From contig CAWHQZ010000008.1 in assembly GCA_963831645.1 (NCBI GenBank), positions 86,833 to 150,832 of the forward strand: a DNA stretch of 64,000 nucleotides, written 5' to 3'. The stretch comes from CAWHQZ01 sp963831645. Its GTDB lineage: Bacteria; Pseudomonadota; Alphaproteobacteria; Rhizobiales; Aestuariivirgaceae. This document shows positions 1 to 9,462 of the stretch, piece by piece; the first letter of the stretch is position 1; each line of letters starts with the position of its first letter. The position numbers and the translations under genes are program-made. The notes beneath the pieces are model-generated. The model ran no database searches and had not been told where the DNA came from. It saw only the letters and a program-made list of their open reading frames with translations.

Positions 1-71
1 CCGACCCATGAGCGGGCGCCGTCCCGGTCATCGGTCAGGCAGGGCAAGACGCGGGCGCACAAACAGAAAGG
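1..71. other. Left edge, no gene recognised
   Basis: A short GC-rich stretch downstream of the methyltransferase gene that ends at base 72. I see no reading frame, hairpin with a T-run or RNA gene here. The window edge cuts whatever lies to the left. Confidence 0.5.
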
Positions 72-731
72 TTAGGCTTCAATTCGTCTCGCCCCGGGAA
101 CGGCAGCCAGGATGCGGCCGGCCCAGAACTCGGACTTGCTCAGGACGGAAAAGCGCTTGCCGTCGCCGGTGACGGGGTCAAAGCCCTTGATGGCGATCGT
201 CGACAGCGACGGGGCGATGCGGGCAAGTCGCGCATCGAAATCGGAGCCATAGGCGCGATAGTGCTCGTTCTTGTCGGGATCCGGGTGACCCCAGTCCTCG
301 GTCGGCTCGCCGTGCTCGGTGCGCGGATAGGCCAGCACCAGGAATCCCCTCGCCGACAGGATACGCGTGAGTTCCAAAATCGCGCGGCGATCATCGGCCA
401 CGTGCTCGATGACATGCGAGCAGAGGACGACGTCATAGCTTTCGTCGGCGCGCGAGATCGCCTGCACGTCGATAGAGTTGTCGCCGCCGTAGATCGACAC
501 CTCCGCGGTGGCAAACCAGCGATCGTCCAGGATCGGGTCGGAACTGAAGCGGATCAGGGTGAGGCCGGCGAAGCGCTCGGGGATGCGAAAGCGGTCGATC
601 GCCTGGCGCGCCACGCGGTGCCGTTCGAGCGACCCGCAGCCGGCGCAGCGCGGCGGCAGTCCCCGTTCACTCAGGCGGCCGAAGGGGCCTGGTACGAACC
701 GGGTCTCGCCGCAGACGTTGCAGGCGGGCAT
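72..731 (-). CDS. Class I SAM-dependent methyltransferase with N-terminal zinc-ribbon-like cysteines
   Basis: A 219-residue protein. The N-terminus carries two CxxC pairs (CNVC near residue 4, CAGC near residue 29), suggesting a small metal-binding knuckle. The middle has the type-11 methyltransferase signature: an acidic SAM-contact segment (SIYGGDNSIDV), then DVVLCSHVIEHVADD around residues 100-115, then a helix and the strand GFLVLAYPRTEH. The substrate cannot be read from the sequence; such proteins often methylate sugars or lipids. It stands 21 bases downstream of the GntR gene on the same strand, so the two may be co-transcribed. The frame is intact. Confidence 0.8.
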   Translation of the reverse strand: MPACNVCGETRFVPGPFGRLSERGLPPRCAGCGSLERHRVARQAIDRFRIPERFAGLTLIRFSSDPILDDRWFATAEVSIYGGDNSIDVQAISRADESYDVVLCSHVIEHVADDRRAILELTRILSARGFLVLAYPRTEHGEPTEDWGHPDPDKNEHYRAYGSDFDARLARIAPSLSTIAIKGFDPVTGDGKRFSVLSKSEFWAGRILAAVPGARRIEA

Positions 732-752
732 TGGACGCCTCCGTGCGCAGTT

Positions 753-1439
753 CTAACGCGACTTCGCTCTGCGCAGCCTCATGATGTGGTGCTCGATCTC
801 CGTATGCAGTGCTGCCGCATCACCCGCGGCCAGGAGATCGCGCAAGCGGCGATGCTGCGGCCCGACTGTCCGCTCGTCGCGCTCGTCGCGGATTTCGTTA
901 CCGAAGACGATGAACACATGCCGGGCGAGCGCTTCCCACAGCGTGTCGACGATGGCGTTTGCCGAGGCATGACAGATTTCACGATGAAAATTCAGATCGG
1001 CCTTGCTGACCTCGATCCATTCACGGCGATCGGCGGCCCGCTCCATTTCCGCAATGAGTTGATCGAGCCGGGCGATGAGCCTGGGGCTCGCCTTGTAGGC
1101 CTGAGCCGCATCGCGCAGGGCAATCCTCTCAAGAGCGATGCGCGCCTCGCAAATCTGGCCCACCCTGGCGTCGTCGAACGTGGCGATGCGGGTGCCGCGG
1201 TGCGGAATGCTCTCCACGATGCCTTGAGCCTCGAGGATCTTCAGCGCCTCGCGCAACGGCACCCGGCTCATGTTGAGAAGACTGGCGAGTTCCGTCTCGA
1301 CCAGCCGCTGTCCGGGCTGCAGCGCCCCCGATGCCACGCCCTCGACAATGGCGTTGGCAGCCTGGTCCGCGAGGCTCGGCGAACGGGCCATCGTGAGGAC
1401 CGGGACGGGTGAGGCTTCGGGTTCCAGGATGCTGGACAT
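753..1439 (-). CDS. GntR-family transcriptional regulator, FCD (FadR/VanR-like) subgroup
   Basis: About 228 residues: an N-terminal winged helix (LADQAANAIVEGVASGALQPG, then LASLLNMSRVPLREALKILE) and a C-terminal all-helical FCD ligand domain with metal-binding-type residues (D and H in ADLNFHREI, H in HRRLRDLL, H in EIEHHIMRLR). FCD regulators usually bind organic acids or sugar acids and repress the neighbouring catabolic operon. The frame also opens from a GTG at 1463, but that would bury the palindrome at 1465-1474, so I prefer the ATG at 1439 behind GGCAAGAAGTG. It is divergent from the sugar-acid operon starting at 1538, its likely target. Confidence 0.88.
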   Translation of the reverse strand: MSSILEPEASPVPVLTMARSPSLADQAANAIVEGVASGALQPGQRLVETELASLLNMSRVPLREALKILEAQGIVESIPHRGTRIATFDDARVGQICEARIALERIALRDAAQAYKASPRLIARLDQLIAEMERAADRREWIEVSKADLNFHREICHASANAIVDTLWEALARHVFIVFGNEIRDERDERTVGPQHRRLRDLLAAGDAAALHTEIEHHIMRLRRAKSR

Positions 1440-1464
1440 CACTTCTTGCCTTGCTCTTCCCACT

Positions 1465-1474
1465 CTGTATACAA
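1465..1474. promoter_or_regulatory. Candidate GntR operator in the divergent intergenic region
   Basis: CTGTATACAA, containing the perfect 8-base palindrome TGTATACA (1466-1473). FCD-type GntR proteins commonly bind short GT-N-AC palindromes of this form. It lies 26 bases upstream of the regulator's preferred ATG and 64 bases upstream of the SDR start, so one site could control both directions. This is inference from position and symmetry. Confidence 0.5.
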
Positions 1475-1537
1475 TTAGTACGATCAGGACAATCAGTAGC
1501 AGCCCACGGTCACCTGGCGAGACAAAGTATAAAGCAT

Positions 1538-2322
1538 ATGGGGGAACTCCTTCGCGGCCGACGGGCGTACGTCACCGGGGGATCGAGTGGTATCGGCGCA
1601 GCCGTTGTCGAGGCCTTTGCTGCCGAGGGTGCCCATGTCGCCATCGGCGCTTCGCAGCATTCCGATGAGGCCCGCGCAACCGCCAAAAGGCTGTCGGCCT
1701 TCAACGGCGGTAAAGCGCTGGTGGTCCGGGCGGATTTGACCGACCGCGAGGAGACGGATCGCGCCGCCAACGAGGTGGTGAAGGCATTGGGCGGTCTCGA
1801 CGTATTCGTTCACTGCGCCGGCATCGACGTCAGCAAGACCGCGCCGACCCATGAGACACCCGATGAAATCTGGGACCGCATGATCGCCCTGCATCTGACG
1901 GCGGCCTTCCGCCTGTCGCAAGCGGTTGTTGCCGGCGCTGCTGAAGGGCACGCAATCCGTCGGTCACCTTCATCGGCTCGGTCGCCGGGCTCGTCGCATG
2001 GGAGGGCGACGTCGCCTACAACGTCGCCAAGGCCGGTCTCCATCATCTCGCCCGCTGCATCGCCGCCGACTACGCAAAGTCGGGCCTGCGCGCCAATGTC
2101 ATCGCTCCCGGCGTCATCGATACGCCGCTCACCCGCGGCTATGCGGCAGGCATGGAAGGCGGCGAAGCGAGCGGCATGAAGGTGCTCGCCGGCCTGCATC
2201 CGATCGGACGCTACGCCAGGCCGGAAGAGATCGCCGGCGCGGCGGTCTTCCTCGCCTCCGACAAGGCGGCCTTCATCACCGGCGCGGTGCTGCCGGTCGA
2301 TGGCGGCATGACCATGATCTGA
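1538..2322 (+). CDS. SDR-family oxidoreductase (two frameshifts as read)
   Basis: Read across three frames, this is a complete classical short-chain dehydrogenase of about 260 residues. It has the nucleotide motif VTGGSSGIG near residue 11, VHCAGID in place of NNAG, catalytic YNVAK, and the usual end (FITGAVLPVDGGMTMI). The frame changes near 1930 and near 1960, each consistent with one extra base; the total length, 785 bases, is exactly two more than a multiple of three. It opens the operon and probably oxidises a hydroxyl of the imported compound with NAD(P). Because every catalytic motif survives, sequence error is more likely than decay. Confidence 0.75.
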
Positions 2323-2337
2323 CGGGCGCAAGCGACC

Positions 2338-3531
2338 ATGGCACAGCAGACAATGATGGCCGCGGTCTGCGACGTCGCCGGGCGAAGGCGACGTGCTCGA
2401 GCTGCGCGAGGTTCGCGTCGACGATCCGCACGAGCTGGAAGTCCGGGTGCAAGCTGCTCACGACCGGCATCTGCCGCAGCGATATCCATTACCTGCGCGG
2501 CGTCTGGGCGCACCCCAAGCCCGTCATCCTCGGCCATGAGGCCTGCGGCATGATCGAATCGGTCGGGCCGGGCGTGCCGAACTCGCGCATCGGCGAGAAA
2601 GTCGTGCTCACCTTCACGCCCTCCTGCGGCCACTGCCGCTTCTGTGTCAGCGGCCGCAGCGTGTTGTGCGAGGAAGTGGCGCGGGCCGCCGCGCAGGGCA
2701 CGATGTGGGACAACACCACGCGCTTCTTCGAGACGCGACGGAACGCCGATCCATCATCTGAGCCTCGTCTCGTCGTTCTGCGAGTATGACCGTCGTGCCG
2801 CACAATGGCGCCATCACCATCGAACCCGAAGTGTCTCGCCGGAACAGGCGTGTCTTCTCGGCTGCGGCGCCATGGCCGGTATCGGCGCTGCACTGAACAC
2901 TGCGCAGGTGAGGCCTGGCGACAGTGTCGCCGTATTCGGCTGCGGCGGCGTCGGTCTGAGCGTCGTTCAGGGCGCGAAGCTGTGCAACGCCTTGCCGATC
3001 GTCGCCGTCGACCTTCGCCCCGAGAAGGAAGCGGAAGCGCGGCGCTTCGGCGCCACCCATTTCGTCAACGCCGCCGCTCGCCGATTCCGTCAGGCAAGGT
3101 GCGCGAGATCACCGGCGGCGGCGCCGATTTCACCTTCGAGGCGACCGGTCAGACCGAGATCGCGGAACACTGCTACAAGGCGACCTGCCGGGCCGGGACC
3201 ACGGTGCTGATCGGCCAGCCGACGGAAAACGCCGTCGCCGGCTTCCCGCCCTACTGGATCGCCCAGGACGAAAACCGCGTCATCGGCTCGAGCTACGGCT
3301 CAACCCGCCCGATGATCGATTTTCCCAAGGTGCTGCGGCTGGTGAAGCACGGCCTGCTCGATCTCGAAGTCGCTGGTGTCCGAGGTGTGGCCCTTCGAGC
3401 GCATCAACGAAGCGATCGCGCTCGTCGAAACCGGGCGCGTAAACCGCATGGTGCTGCGCTTCGACGAGCAGCTGACACTGACTTGTCAATCGCAACCGTT
3501 GAACAAGCAGCAACAAGGAGGAACGTCATGA
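2338..3531 (+). CDS. Zinc-dependent alcohol dehydrogenase, MDR family (multiple frameshifts as read)
   Basis: Fragments in all three frames line up into one medium-chain dehydrogenase. In order: start MAQQTMMAAVCDVAG; catalytic-zinc region TTGICRSDIHYLRG; GHEACGMIESVGPGV; structural-zinc cysteines CGHCRFCVSG...LC; Rossmann FGCGGVGLSVVQGAK; then WIAQDENRVIGSSYGS and VWPFERINEAIALVETGRVNRMVLRFD. Shifts fall near 2382, 2453, 2740, 2785, 2835, 3080, 3095 and 3365. It probably oxidises an alcohol group of the operon's substrate. As read the last frame ends at 3531, overlapping the next start, but another unseen shift could end it near 3475. Confidence 0.72.
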
Positions 3532-4584
3532 GTTCAAAACTGAGACTCGACCGCCGCAGGTTTCTGATCGGCACTGCAGCGTTGGCCAGCGCCGCCGTTG
3601 CAGCGCCTGCCGTGCTTGCGCGCCGCCGACAAGGAACTGCGCATTCTCGACCTGGGAAGGCTATGCCGAGCCCGAATGGCTCGAGCCCTTCAAGCAGGCG
3701 ACCGGCGCCACGGTGAACATCGTCTATTCCGGCTCGGCCGACGAGATGTTCGCCAAGATGCAGGGCTCGCAAGGGCGCCGATTTCGATCTCGTTTCCTTC
3801 GATACCTCGCTGCTTCCCGCGCTATGTCGACGCCAAGCTGATCCAGCCGTTCGACATGTGCGAAGATTGCCCAACTTCGCCAACCTCGCGCCGGAGTTCC
3901 AGCCGGTCGCAGGCGGTGATGCGCGGCGACGAGCGCTTCGGCATGCCCTTCGCCTGGGGCTCGCTGCCGCTCGTCTACGACGCCGACGGCTTTCCCGACG
4001 CCGCCCGAGTCCTGGGAAGTGATGTGGGATCCGCAATATGCCCAGCAGATGCTGTGGCAGGACGACGCCAACAACTCGATCACGCTCGGCGCGCTCATCG
4101 TCGGCGTGGCCAATCCCTACAAGCTCACCGACGACGAGTTCGCGAAGGTCAAGGCCAAGCTCATCGAGCAGAAGAAGCTGCTGCTGAGCTACTACGCCGG
4201 CTTCGACGACGGCGTGAACCTCTTCGCCCAGAACGGCATCAAGCTCATGTATTCGATGGGCGAGCCGCAGGTGCCGGCGCTTGAAGGAGAAGGGCGTCAA
4301 TGCGGCGCTCACCATCCCGAAGGAGCGCGCGGTCGGCTGGCTCGATTGCTGGGAACTGAGCGCCGGCGCCAAGGACAAGGATCTGGCCCATCGCCTGGAT
4401 CAATGCCTGCCTGGACAAAGCGGTCGGCAAGGTGCTGACCGAGAAGCACGGCTACGGCAACACCACCAATCTCGAGGTCAACAAGACCGCCGGCCTCACC
4501 TATGGCGACAAGCTGTCCTGGCTCGAGACGGCGGAGAACTACGAGAAGCGCGTCGCCACCTGGAACGAGATCAAGGCGGCCTGA
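3528..4584 (+). CDS. ABC transporter substrate-binding protein, spermidine/putrescine-type fold, Tat-exported (frameshifted as read)
   Basis: The start at 3528 follows AAGGAGGAACGTC. The N-terminus has a twin-arginine signal (LDRRRFLIG, then a hydrophobic Ala-rich stretch), so the folded protein is exported by Tat. The mature part reads through several frames: WEGYAEPEWLEPFKQ, VNIVYSGSADEMFAKMQG, YVDAKLIQPFD, FGMPFAWGSLPLVYD, SWEVMWDPQYA, then GYGNTTNLEVNKTAGLTYG and a clean stop. Shifts lie near 3620, 3655, 3760, 3815, 3870, 4010, 4280 and 4390. The family (SBP_bac) serves Pot-like importers, but the ligand here need not be a polyamine; the sugar-acid enzymes around it argue otherwise. Confidence 0.75.
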
Positions 4585-4613
4585 TCGATCGCCGCAACGT
4601 ACTGATCCGATCC

Positions 4614-4641
4614 GGGCCGGGGACTATACACTCCCCGGCCC
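4614..4641 (+). terminator. Strong intercistronic hairpin after the binding-protein gene
   Basis: Perfect 10-base stem GGGCCGGGGA (4614-4623) with TCCCCGGCCC (4632-4641) and an 8-base loop, not followed by a T-run. It lies in the 90-base gap between the binding-protein stop and the next start. Such hairpins often protect the binding-protein mRNA or partly stop transcription, giving more binding protein than membrane parts. That role is inferred. Confidence 0.6.
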
Positions 4642-4674
4642 CAGTCCGGCCCTTGCGCCGGTGAGGAGACTCTC

Positions 4675-5901
4675 ATGCCGCTTGCAACCATCTCGCCTCA
4701 CACTCGACGAGCGCGCCGCCGCCGCCTGAAGATCACCGACGTCGAATGCCATGTCCTGCTGGCGCCCGACTACGATCCGAGCTTCACCTCCTCGGCCCAG
4801 GACAGCCTGGTCGTCGTCATCCACACCGACGGCGGCGTCTCCGGCGTCGGCGAATGCGATGCCAATCCCTGGATGGCCAAGGCCTGCATCGAGGCGCCCG
4901 GCACCCACACCATGGGACTGTCCATCAAGGACATGCTGATCGGCGCCGATCCCTTCGAGATCGGCGATCTGTGGCAGCGCATCTATCTCGGCACCGCCAT
5001 GAACGGCCGGCGCGGCATGGTCATCCATGCCATGAGCGCGGTCGACATGGCGCTGTGGGATCTGTGCGGCAAGGCGGTGGGCGAGCCGGTCCATGCGCTG
5101 CTCGGCGGCGCGACGCGCGAGTCGCATCACGCCCTATGCCTCGCTGCAGCCGGCCGGCAAGCGCTTCGAGGAGTATCGCGACGCGCTTGTGCGCCTCCGC
5201 CGAACGCGCCAAGGCCTGGGCTTCACGGCGGTGAAGACCGAGGTCACCATGAACGGGCCCTACGCCCATGGCGGCATGCGCGAGAGCTACGACCGCCATA
5301 CCGAGGTGCTGGCCGCCGTGCGCAAGACGATCGGCCCCGACATCACCCTGATGGTCGATGTGCAGTATCTCTGGGAGGATGCCGCGACCTGCCTGTCGGT
5401 GGTCAAGGATTGGGCCGAGTTCAATCCCTACTTTCTCGAGACGCCGATCTGGTCGGACAATGTCCAGCGAAATGGCCAAGCTCGTCGAGAGCCGCTCCGA
5501 TGCCGATCGCCTTCGGCGAGTGGCTCGCGACGCGCTTCGAGTTCGAGGAACTCATGGATATCGGCAAGGTGCAGGTGGCGCAGCCCGATGTCGGCCGCGT
5601 CGGCGGCATCGGCGAGGCCAAGATCGTCTGCGACATGGCGAAGGAGCGCGGCCGCACCATCGTGCCGCATTGCTGGAAGACCGGCATCTCCATCTCGGCC
5701 ACCGCGCATCTCGCCTTCGTCACCGACCATTGCGCCTTCATCGAATATCTGCCGCCGCAGCTCTGCCACGAGCGGCTGCGCCGCGAGCTCGCGCAGGAAG
5801 AGCTGGTGCTCAACGCCGACGGCACGATCCCGCTGCCGACGAAGCCCGGGCTCGGCGTCGAGGTCGATTGGGACGTCGTCCGGCGCTATAAGGTGGCGTG
5901 A
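4675..5901 (+). CDS. Mandelate racemase/muconate lactonizing (enolase superfamily) enzyme, likely sugar-acid dehydratase (frameshifted as read)
   Basis: The start at 4675 is preceded by GAGGAGACTCTC. The N-terminal capping domain reads KITDVECHVLLAPDYDPSF...GVGECDANPW...DMALWDLCGKAVGEPVHALLGG. The barrel then gives FTAVKTEV (KxE-type lysine), DITLMVDVQYLW (metal Asp), QPDVGRVGGIGEAKIVCDMA, and PHCWKTGISISATAHLAF. The acid pocket and terminal HCW fit acid-sugar dehydratases, but I cannot name the substrate. Shifts sit near 5128, 5180, 5220 (a missing base), 5465 and 5490. Being inside a transporter operon suggests it acts on the imported acid. Confidence 0.75.
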   Translation: MPLATISPHTRRARRRRLKITDVECHVLLAPDYDPSFTSSAQDSLVVVIHTDGGVSGVGECDANPWMAKACIEAPGTHTMGLSIKDMLIGADPFEIGDLWQRIYLGTAMNGRRGMVIHAMSAVDMALWDLCGKAVGEPVHALLGGATRESHHALCLAAAGRQALRGVSRRACAPPPNAPRPGLHGGEDRGHHERALRPWRHARELRPPYRGAGRRAQDDRPRHHPDGRCAVSLGGCRDLPVGGQGLGRVQSLLSRDADLVGQCPAKWPSSSRAAPMPIAFGEWLATRFEFEELMDIGKVQVAQPDVGRVGGIGEAKIVCDMAKERGRTIVPHCWKTGISISATAHLAFVTDHCAFIEYLPPQLCHERLRRELAQEELVLNADGTIPLPTKPGLGVEVDWDVVRRYKVA

Positions 5902-5913
5902 ACGGAACGGCGG

Positions 5914-6977
5914 ATGGCTCTTGAACTCAAGGAACGTCAGCAAGCGCTACGGCGCGGTCGACGTGCTGCATCCGCTGTCGCTCGAGGTCGCCAATGGCGA
6001 GTTCCTGACGCTGCTCGGCCCTTCCGGCTCCGGCAAGACCACGGTGCTGCGCCTGATCGGCGGCTTCACCGAGCCGTCCGGCGGCGCCATCCTGTTCGAT
6101 GGCGCCGACATCACCGACCTGCCGGCCAATCGCCGGCCGTTCAACACGGTGTTCCAGGACTATGCCCTGTTTCCGCATATGACGGTCGCGCAGAATGTCG
6201 GCTATGGGCCGCTGGTGCAGCGGCGCGATCGGCCGAGGCCGCGGCAAGCTCGTCGATGAGACGCTCGAGATCGTCGGCCTCTCCGCTCTGCGCGAGCGCT
6301 ATCCCGGCGCAGCTCTCCGGCGGCCAGAAGCAGCGCGTGGCGCTTGCCCGCGCCATCGTCTGCGAACCCAAGGTCATCCTGCTCGACGAGCCGCTCGCAG
6401 CGCTCGACGCCAGCCTGCGCCGCCAGATGCAGGTGTTCCTCAAGCAGATCCAGCGCCGCATCCAGACGACCTTCGTCTTCGTCACCCATGACCAGGACGA
6501 AGCCATCACCATGTCGGATCGGATCGTGGTGATGAGCCAGGGCCGGATCGAGCAGGTGGGCACGCCCGAAGGATCTCTATTACCGCCCGCAGACGCGCTT
6601 CGTCGCCGGCTTCTTCGGCGACAACAATCTGATCGAGGGCGTCATCGCCGGCGCCCGGCGATCGGTCGAGACGGCGCTTGGCCGGCTGCCGGTCGCTGGC
6701 GCTGCGAATGCCGCCGCCGGCCGCAAGGTGCTGCTGTGCCGATCCGGCCGGAAGCCCTGCGGCTGGGCGAAGGCGCCGTGTCGCATCGCCGCCGATGTCG
6801 AGGAGGTGATGTTCGGCGGCGCCACGACCCGGCTGCTGCTGCGCGCAGCCGCGGCACCCGAGCATCAAGCTCGACGTGCGACTCGCCGGCGACGGCCGCG
6901 GCCAGGCGCCGGCGGCCGGCGACCGCATCACGCTCACCTACGATCCGGCCGACGCCGTGGTCATCGTGGGCGATTGA
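5914..6977 (+). CDS. ABC transporter ATP-binding protein, PotA-like (frameshifted as read)
   Basis: A complete ATPase split across frames: NVSKRYGAVDVLHPLSLEV, Walker A GPSGSGKTT, Q-loop VFQDYALFPHMTV, signature LSGGQKQRVALARAI, Walker B VILLDEPLAALD, H-loop FVTHDQDEAITMSDR. After it comes the TOBE-type regulatory tail of the CUT1/Pot subfamily (IRPEALRLGE...) ending VVIVGD. It powers the two permeases that follow directly. Shifts occur just after the start, near 6240, 6300, 6570, 6740 and 6850. The stop at 6975-6977 is 4 bases before the next start. Confidence 0.8.
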
Positions 6978-6981
6978 GGCG

Positions 6982-7859
6982 ATGCCGGGCCGGTTCGTCC
7001 GCTGGCTGATCTTCGTCGCCGTGGCGGCGGTGCCGCTGGCATTCTGTCGTCGCGCCGATCGGCTCATTCCTGCTGATGTCGCTCTTTCGCGCCGAAAAGC
7101 ATCAGATCATTCACGACGCGACTCTCGCCAACTACGCCAACTTCTTCGGCAACTGGACCTATTTCGGCACGTTTCTCGGAACCCTGCTGCTCTGCCTCGA
7201 AGTGATGCCCTGTCGATCGCTCGCATCGGCTATCCGATCGCCTGGTTCATCTGGCGCCAGAAGGGCAGCCGCCGCTACCTGCTGCTTCTGCTCGCGGTCG
7301 TGCCGCTGTTCATGAGCTACATCGTCAAGCTCTATACGTTGCGCTCGATGCTCGGCCTCAACGGACTGATCAGCCAGATGCTGCTCGGCCTCGGCATTCT
7401 CGACCGGCCGAGCCAGATCTTCCTGTTCAATCAGCGCGCCGTGCTCATCACCATGGCGGTGATCTACCTGCCGTTCGTGATCCTGCCGATCTTCCTCGCG
7501 CTCGAGCGCATCCCGCGCTCGCTGCTGCAGGCCTCCGCTCGATCTCGGGCGCCGGCGCCTGGGACACGTTTCGCCGCGTCGTCCTGCCCTTGTCGCTGCC
7601 CGGCACGATCGCCGGCGCGCTTTTCGCCTTCGTGCTGGCGCTCGGCGATTTCATCACGCCGCAGATGGTCGGCGGCACCACGGGCTTCACCATCGGCCGG
7701 GTCATCTTCTCGCAGTTCGGCCTCGCCTATAACTGGCCCTTCGGCGCGGCCATGGCGGCGGTGCTGCTTGCCACGGCGCTCGCCGGCATCGTGCTGGCCG
7801 GCTATCGCCGTGAGCCGGCAGAGGGTGTGAGCGATGCGCAAGCAGCGGCGAGCGCATAG
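6982..7859 (+). CDS. ABC transporter permease, PotB-like (frameshifted as read)
   Basis: Membrane segments read in three frames: MPGRFVRWLIFVAVAAVPLAF, then FRAEKHQIIHDATLANYANFFGNW, IGYPIAWFIW, YLLLLLAVVPLFMSYIVKLYTLR, VLITMAVIYLPFVILPIFLAL, and the coupling-helix region ERIPRSLLQAS...GTIAGALFAFVLALGDFITPQMVGG. This is the BPD_transp_1 fold of inner-membrane subunits of spermidine/putrescine-type importers. Shifts lie near 7045, 7205, 7540 and 7590. The 3' end overlaps the next gene's start by about 26 bases. Confidence 0.75.
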
Positions 7860-8647
7860 CCGAAATCGCCGCGGGCGCCCTGACCGCGGTCGTGTTCGTC
7901 GTCCTCTATGCGCCGCTCATCATCGGCGTTCTGTTCTCGCTGGTTGAGATTCGCCAGGGCAAGATCCTGCTGGGAGACGTTCAGCTTCCGCCCCTATGTG
8001 ACGCTTGTGGTCGAACGACAGCGTGCTGGCGGCGCTGTCGAACACGGCGATCGTCGCCCTGGTCTCGGTCGCCGTCGCTTGCCGTTCTCGCCATTCTCCT
8101 CGCGCTCTACACCGAATGGGAAGGCGCCATCGGCCGGCGGTTCCTCGAGCTCATCATCTATCTGCCCTTTCTCCTGCCGCCGATCGTCACCGGCCTCGCC
8201 TTGCTGGTTGCCTCCGCCGAGCTCGGCATCAATCGCGGCGTCGTCACGATCATCGTCGGCCACACGGTCTTCGTGCTCGCGGTCGCCTACCGGCTGGTGC
8301 TGACACGGCTGCAGGCGCTGCCGCCGTCGCTCGTCGAAGCCTCCTTCGATCTCGGCGCCAGCCGCTGGCAGACCTTGCGCTATGTTCTGTTGCCGCATCT
8401 CGCCTCGGCGGTCATGACCGGCGCGGTTCTGGCGCTCACCCTGTCGTTCGACGAGACGCTGATCACCACCTTCGTCGCCGGCGACCAGATGACCCTGCCG
8501 CTGCGCCTGTGGGCGATGATGCGGGTCGGCTTCACGCCGGAGATCAATGCCCTGGTGACGCTGGTGCTGTTGGTATCGATCGCGCTCGCGATCGTGATCG
8601 CCTGGCGGCTCGAAGCCCAAGGGAGAGATCGAGGAGGATTGAGATGA
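7834..8647 (+). CDS. ABC transporter permease, PotC-like (frameshifted as read)
   Basis: The likely start is the ATG at 7834 (MRKQ), after which the frame moves to ALTAVVFVVLYAPLIIGVLFSL. The remainder is mostly in one frame: ALYTEWEGAIGRRFLELIIYLPFLLPPIVTGLALL, the EAA-type loop LPPSLVEASFDLGASRWQTLRYVLLPHLASA, and a conserved SFDETLITTFVAG. Further shifts fall near 7980-8090. It is the partner of the preceding permease. The stop at 8647 overlaps the next start at 8644. Confidence 0.78.
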
Positions 8648-9449
8648 ACGAGGATCGCGAACGTCGCTTGACGGGACGCGTCGCGGTGGTGACCGGCGGC
8701 GCGCAAGGCATCGGCTTCGGCATCGCCGAGCGGCTTGCCGGAAGAAGGCGCCACGGTCGTGCTCGCCGACATCAAGTTCGACGACGGCCGAGAGCCGCAG
8801 CGCGCGCTGAATCGCGTGCCGGCGGCAGGGCTGAGGCCATCGCTGTCGATATCGGCGATGACGCAGTCGGTTCGGCGACTCGCCGCAGAAGGTCGACGAG
8901 CTGCACGGGCGCTGCGAAATCCTCGTCAACAATGCCGCCATCGCGCGACACCACCGGCATCGACGACCTGACGATGGCGCGACTACCACGAGGTCATCCG
9001 GATCAACCAGGACGGCGCCATCCGCGTGACGCCTCGCCTTCCTGCCGCTGATCAAGAAAGGCGGGTGCCGGCCGGCGCATCCTCAACATCGCCTCGATCA
9101 TGGGCATGCGCGGCTGGCCCGGATCAGTTCGCCTATTCGACCGCCAAGGGCGCCATCGTCAATTTCACCCGCGCGCTCGCCTGCGATCTCGCCACCGATG
9201 GCATCATGGTCAATGCGATCGCGCCGGGCTTCGTCGACACGCCCATGTCGATCCTGCCCGACGGCTCGCATGAATATGATTCCGACTGGTTCCGCGACAT
9301 CTATGTGAAATACGGCCGCATTCCGCTTGCGCCGCTTCGGCAATCCGGCCGATATGGCGGGCCCCGCCTTCTTCCTCTGCTCGGATGATGCCCGCTATGT
9401 GACGGGACAGATCCTGATGGTCGACGGCGGCGCTTCGGCGACGTTCTGA
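8644..9449 (+). CDS. SDR-family oxidoreductase, second of the operon (frameshifted as read)
   Basis: The start MNEDRERRLTGRVAVVTGG is followed by GAQGIGFGIAERLAG, an acidic ADIKFDD (NAD-binding type), LVNNAAIA, then in the last frame the catalytic YSTAKGAIVNFTRALACDLA, VNAIAPGFVDTPM and the terminal GQILMVDGGASATF. Shifts are at about 8740, 8800, 8875, 8950, 8985, 9030, 9065, 9120 and 9345. It closes the operon and probably oxidises the same substrate series as the first SDR. It converges on the TacT gene with 13 bases between them. Confidence 0.75.
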
Positions 9450-9462
9450 GAGATAGCTGCCT

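Noticed and set aside
261..1412. A 383-codon plus-strand frame
   Set aside because: Antisense to the methyltransferase and GntR genes, both of which have clear motifs. Shadow of codon bias.
1538..9449. Eight pseudogenes produced by genome decay
   Set aside because: All motifs are intact, shifts are almost all one extra base, and they are concentrated in one stretch. Sequence error is the simpler explanation.
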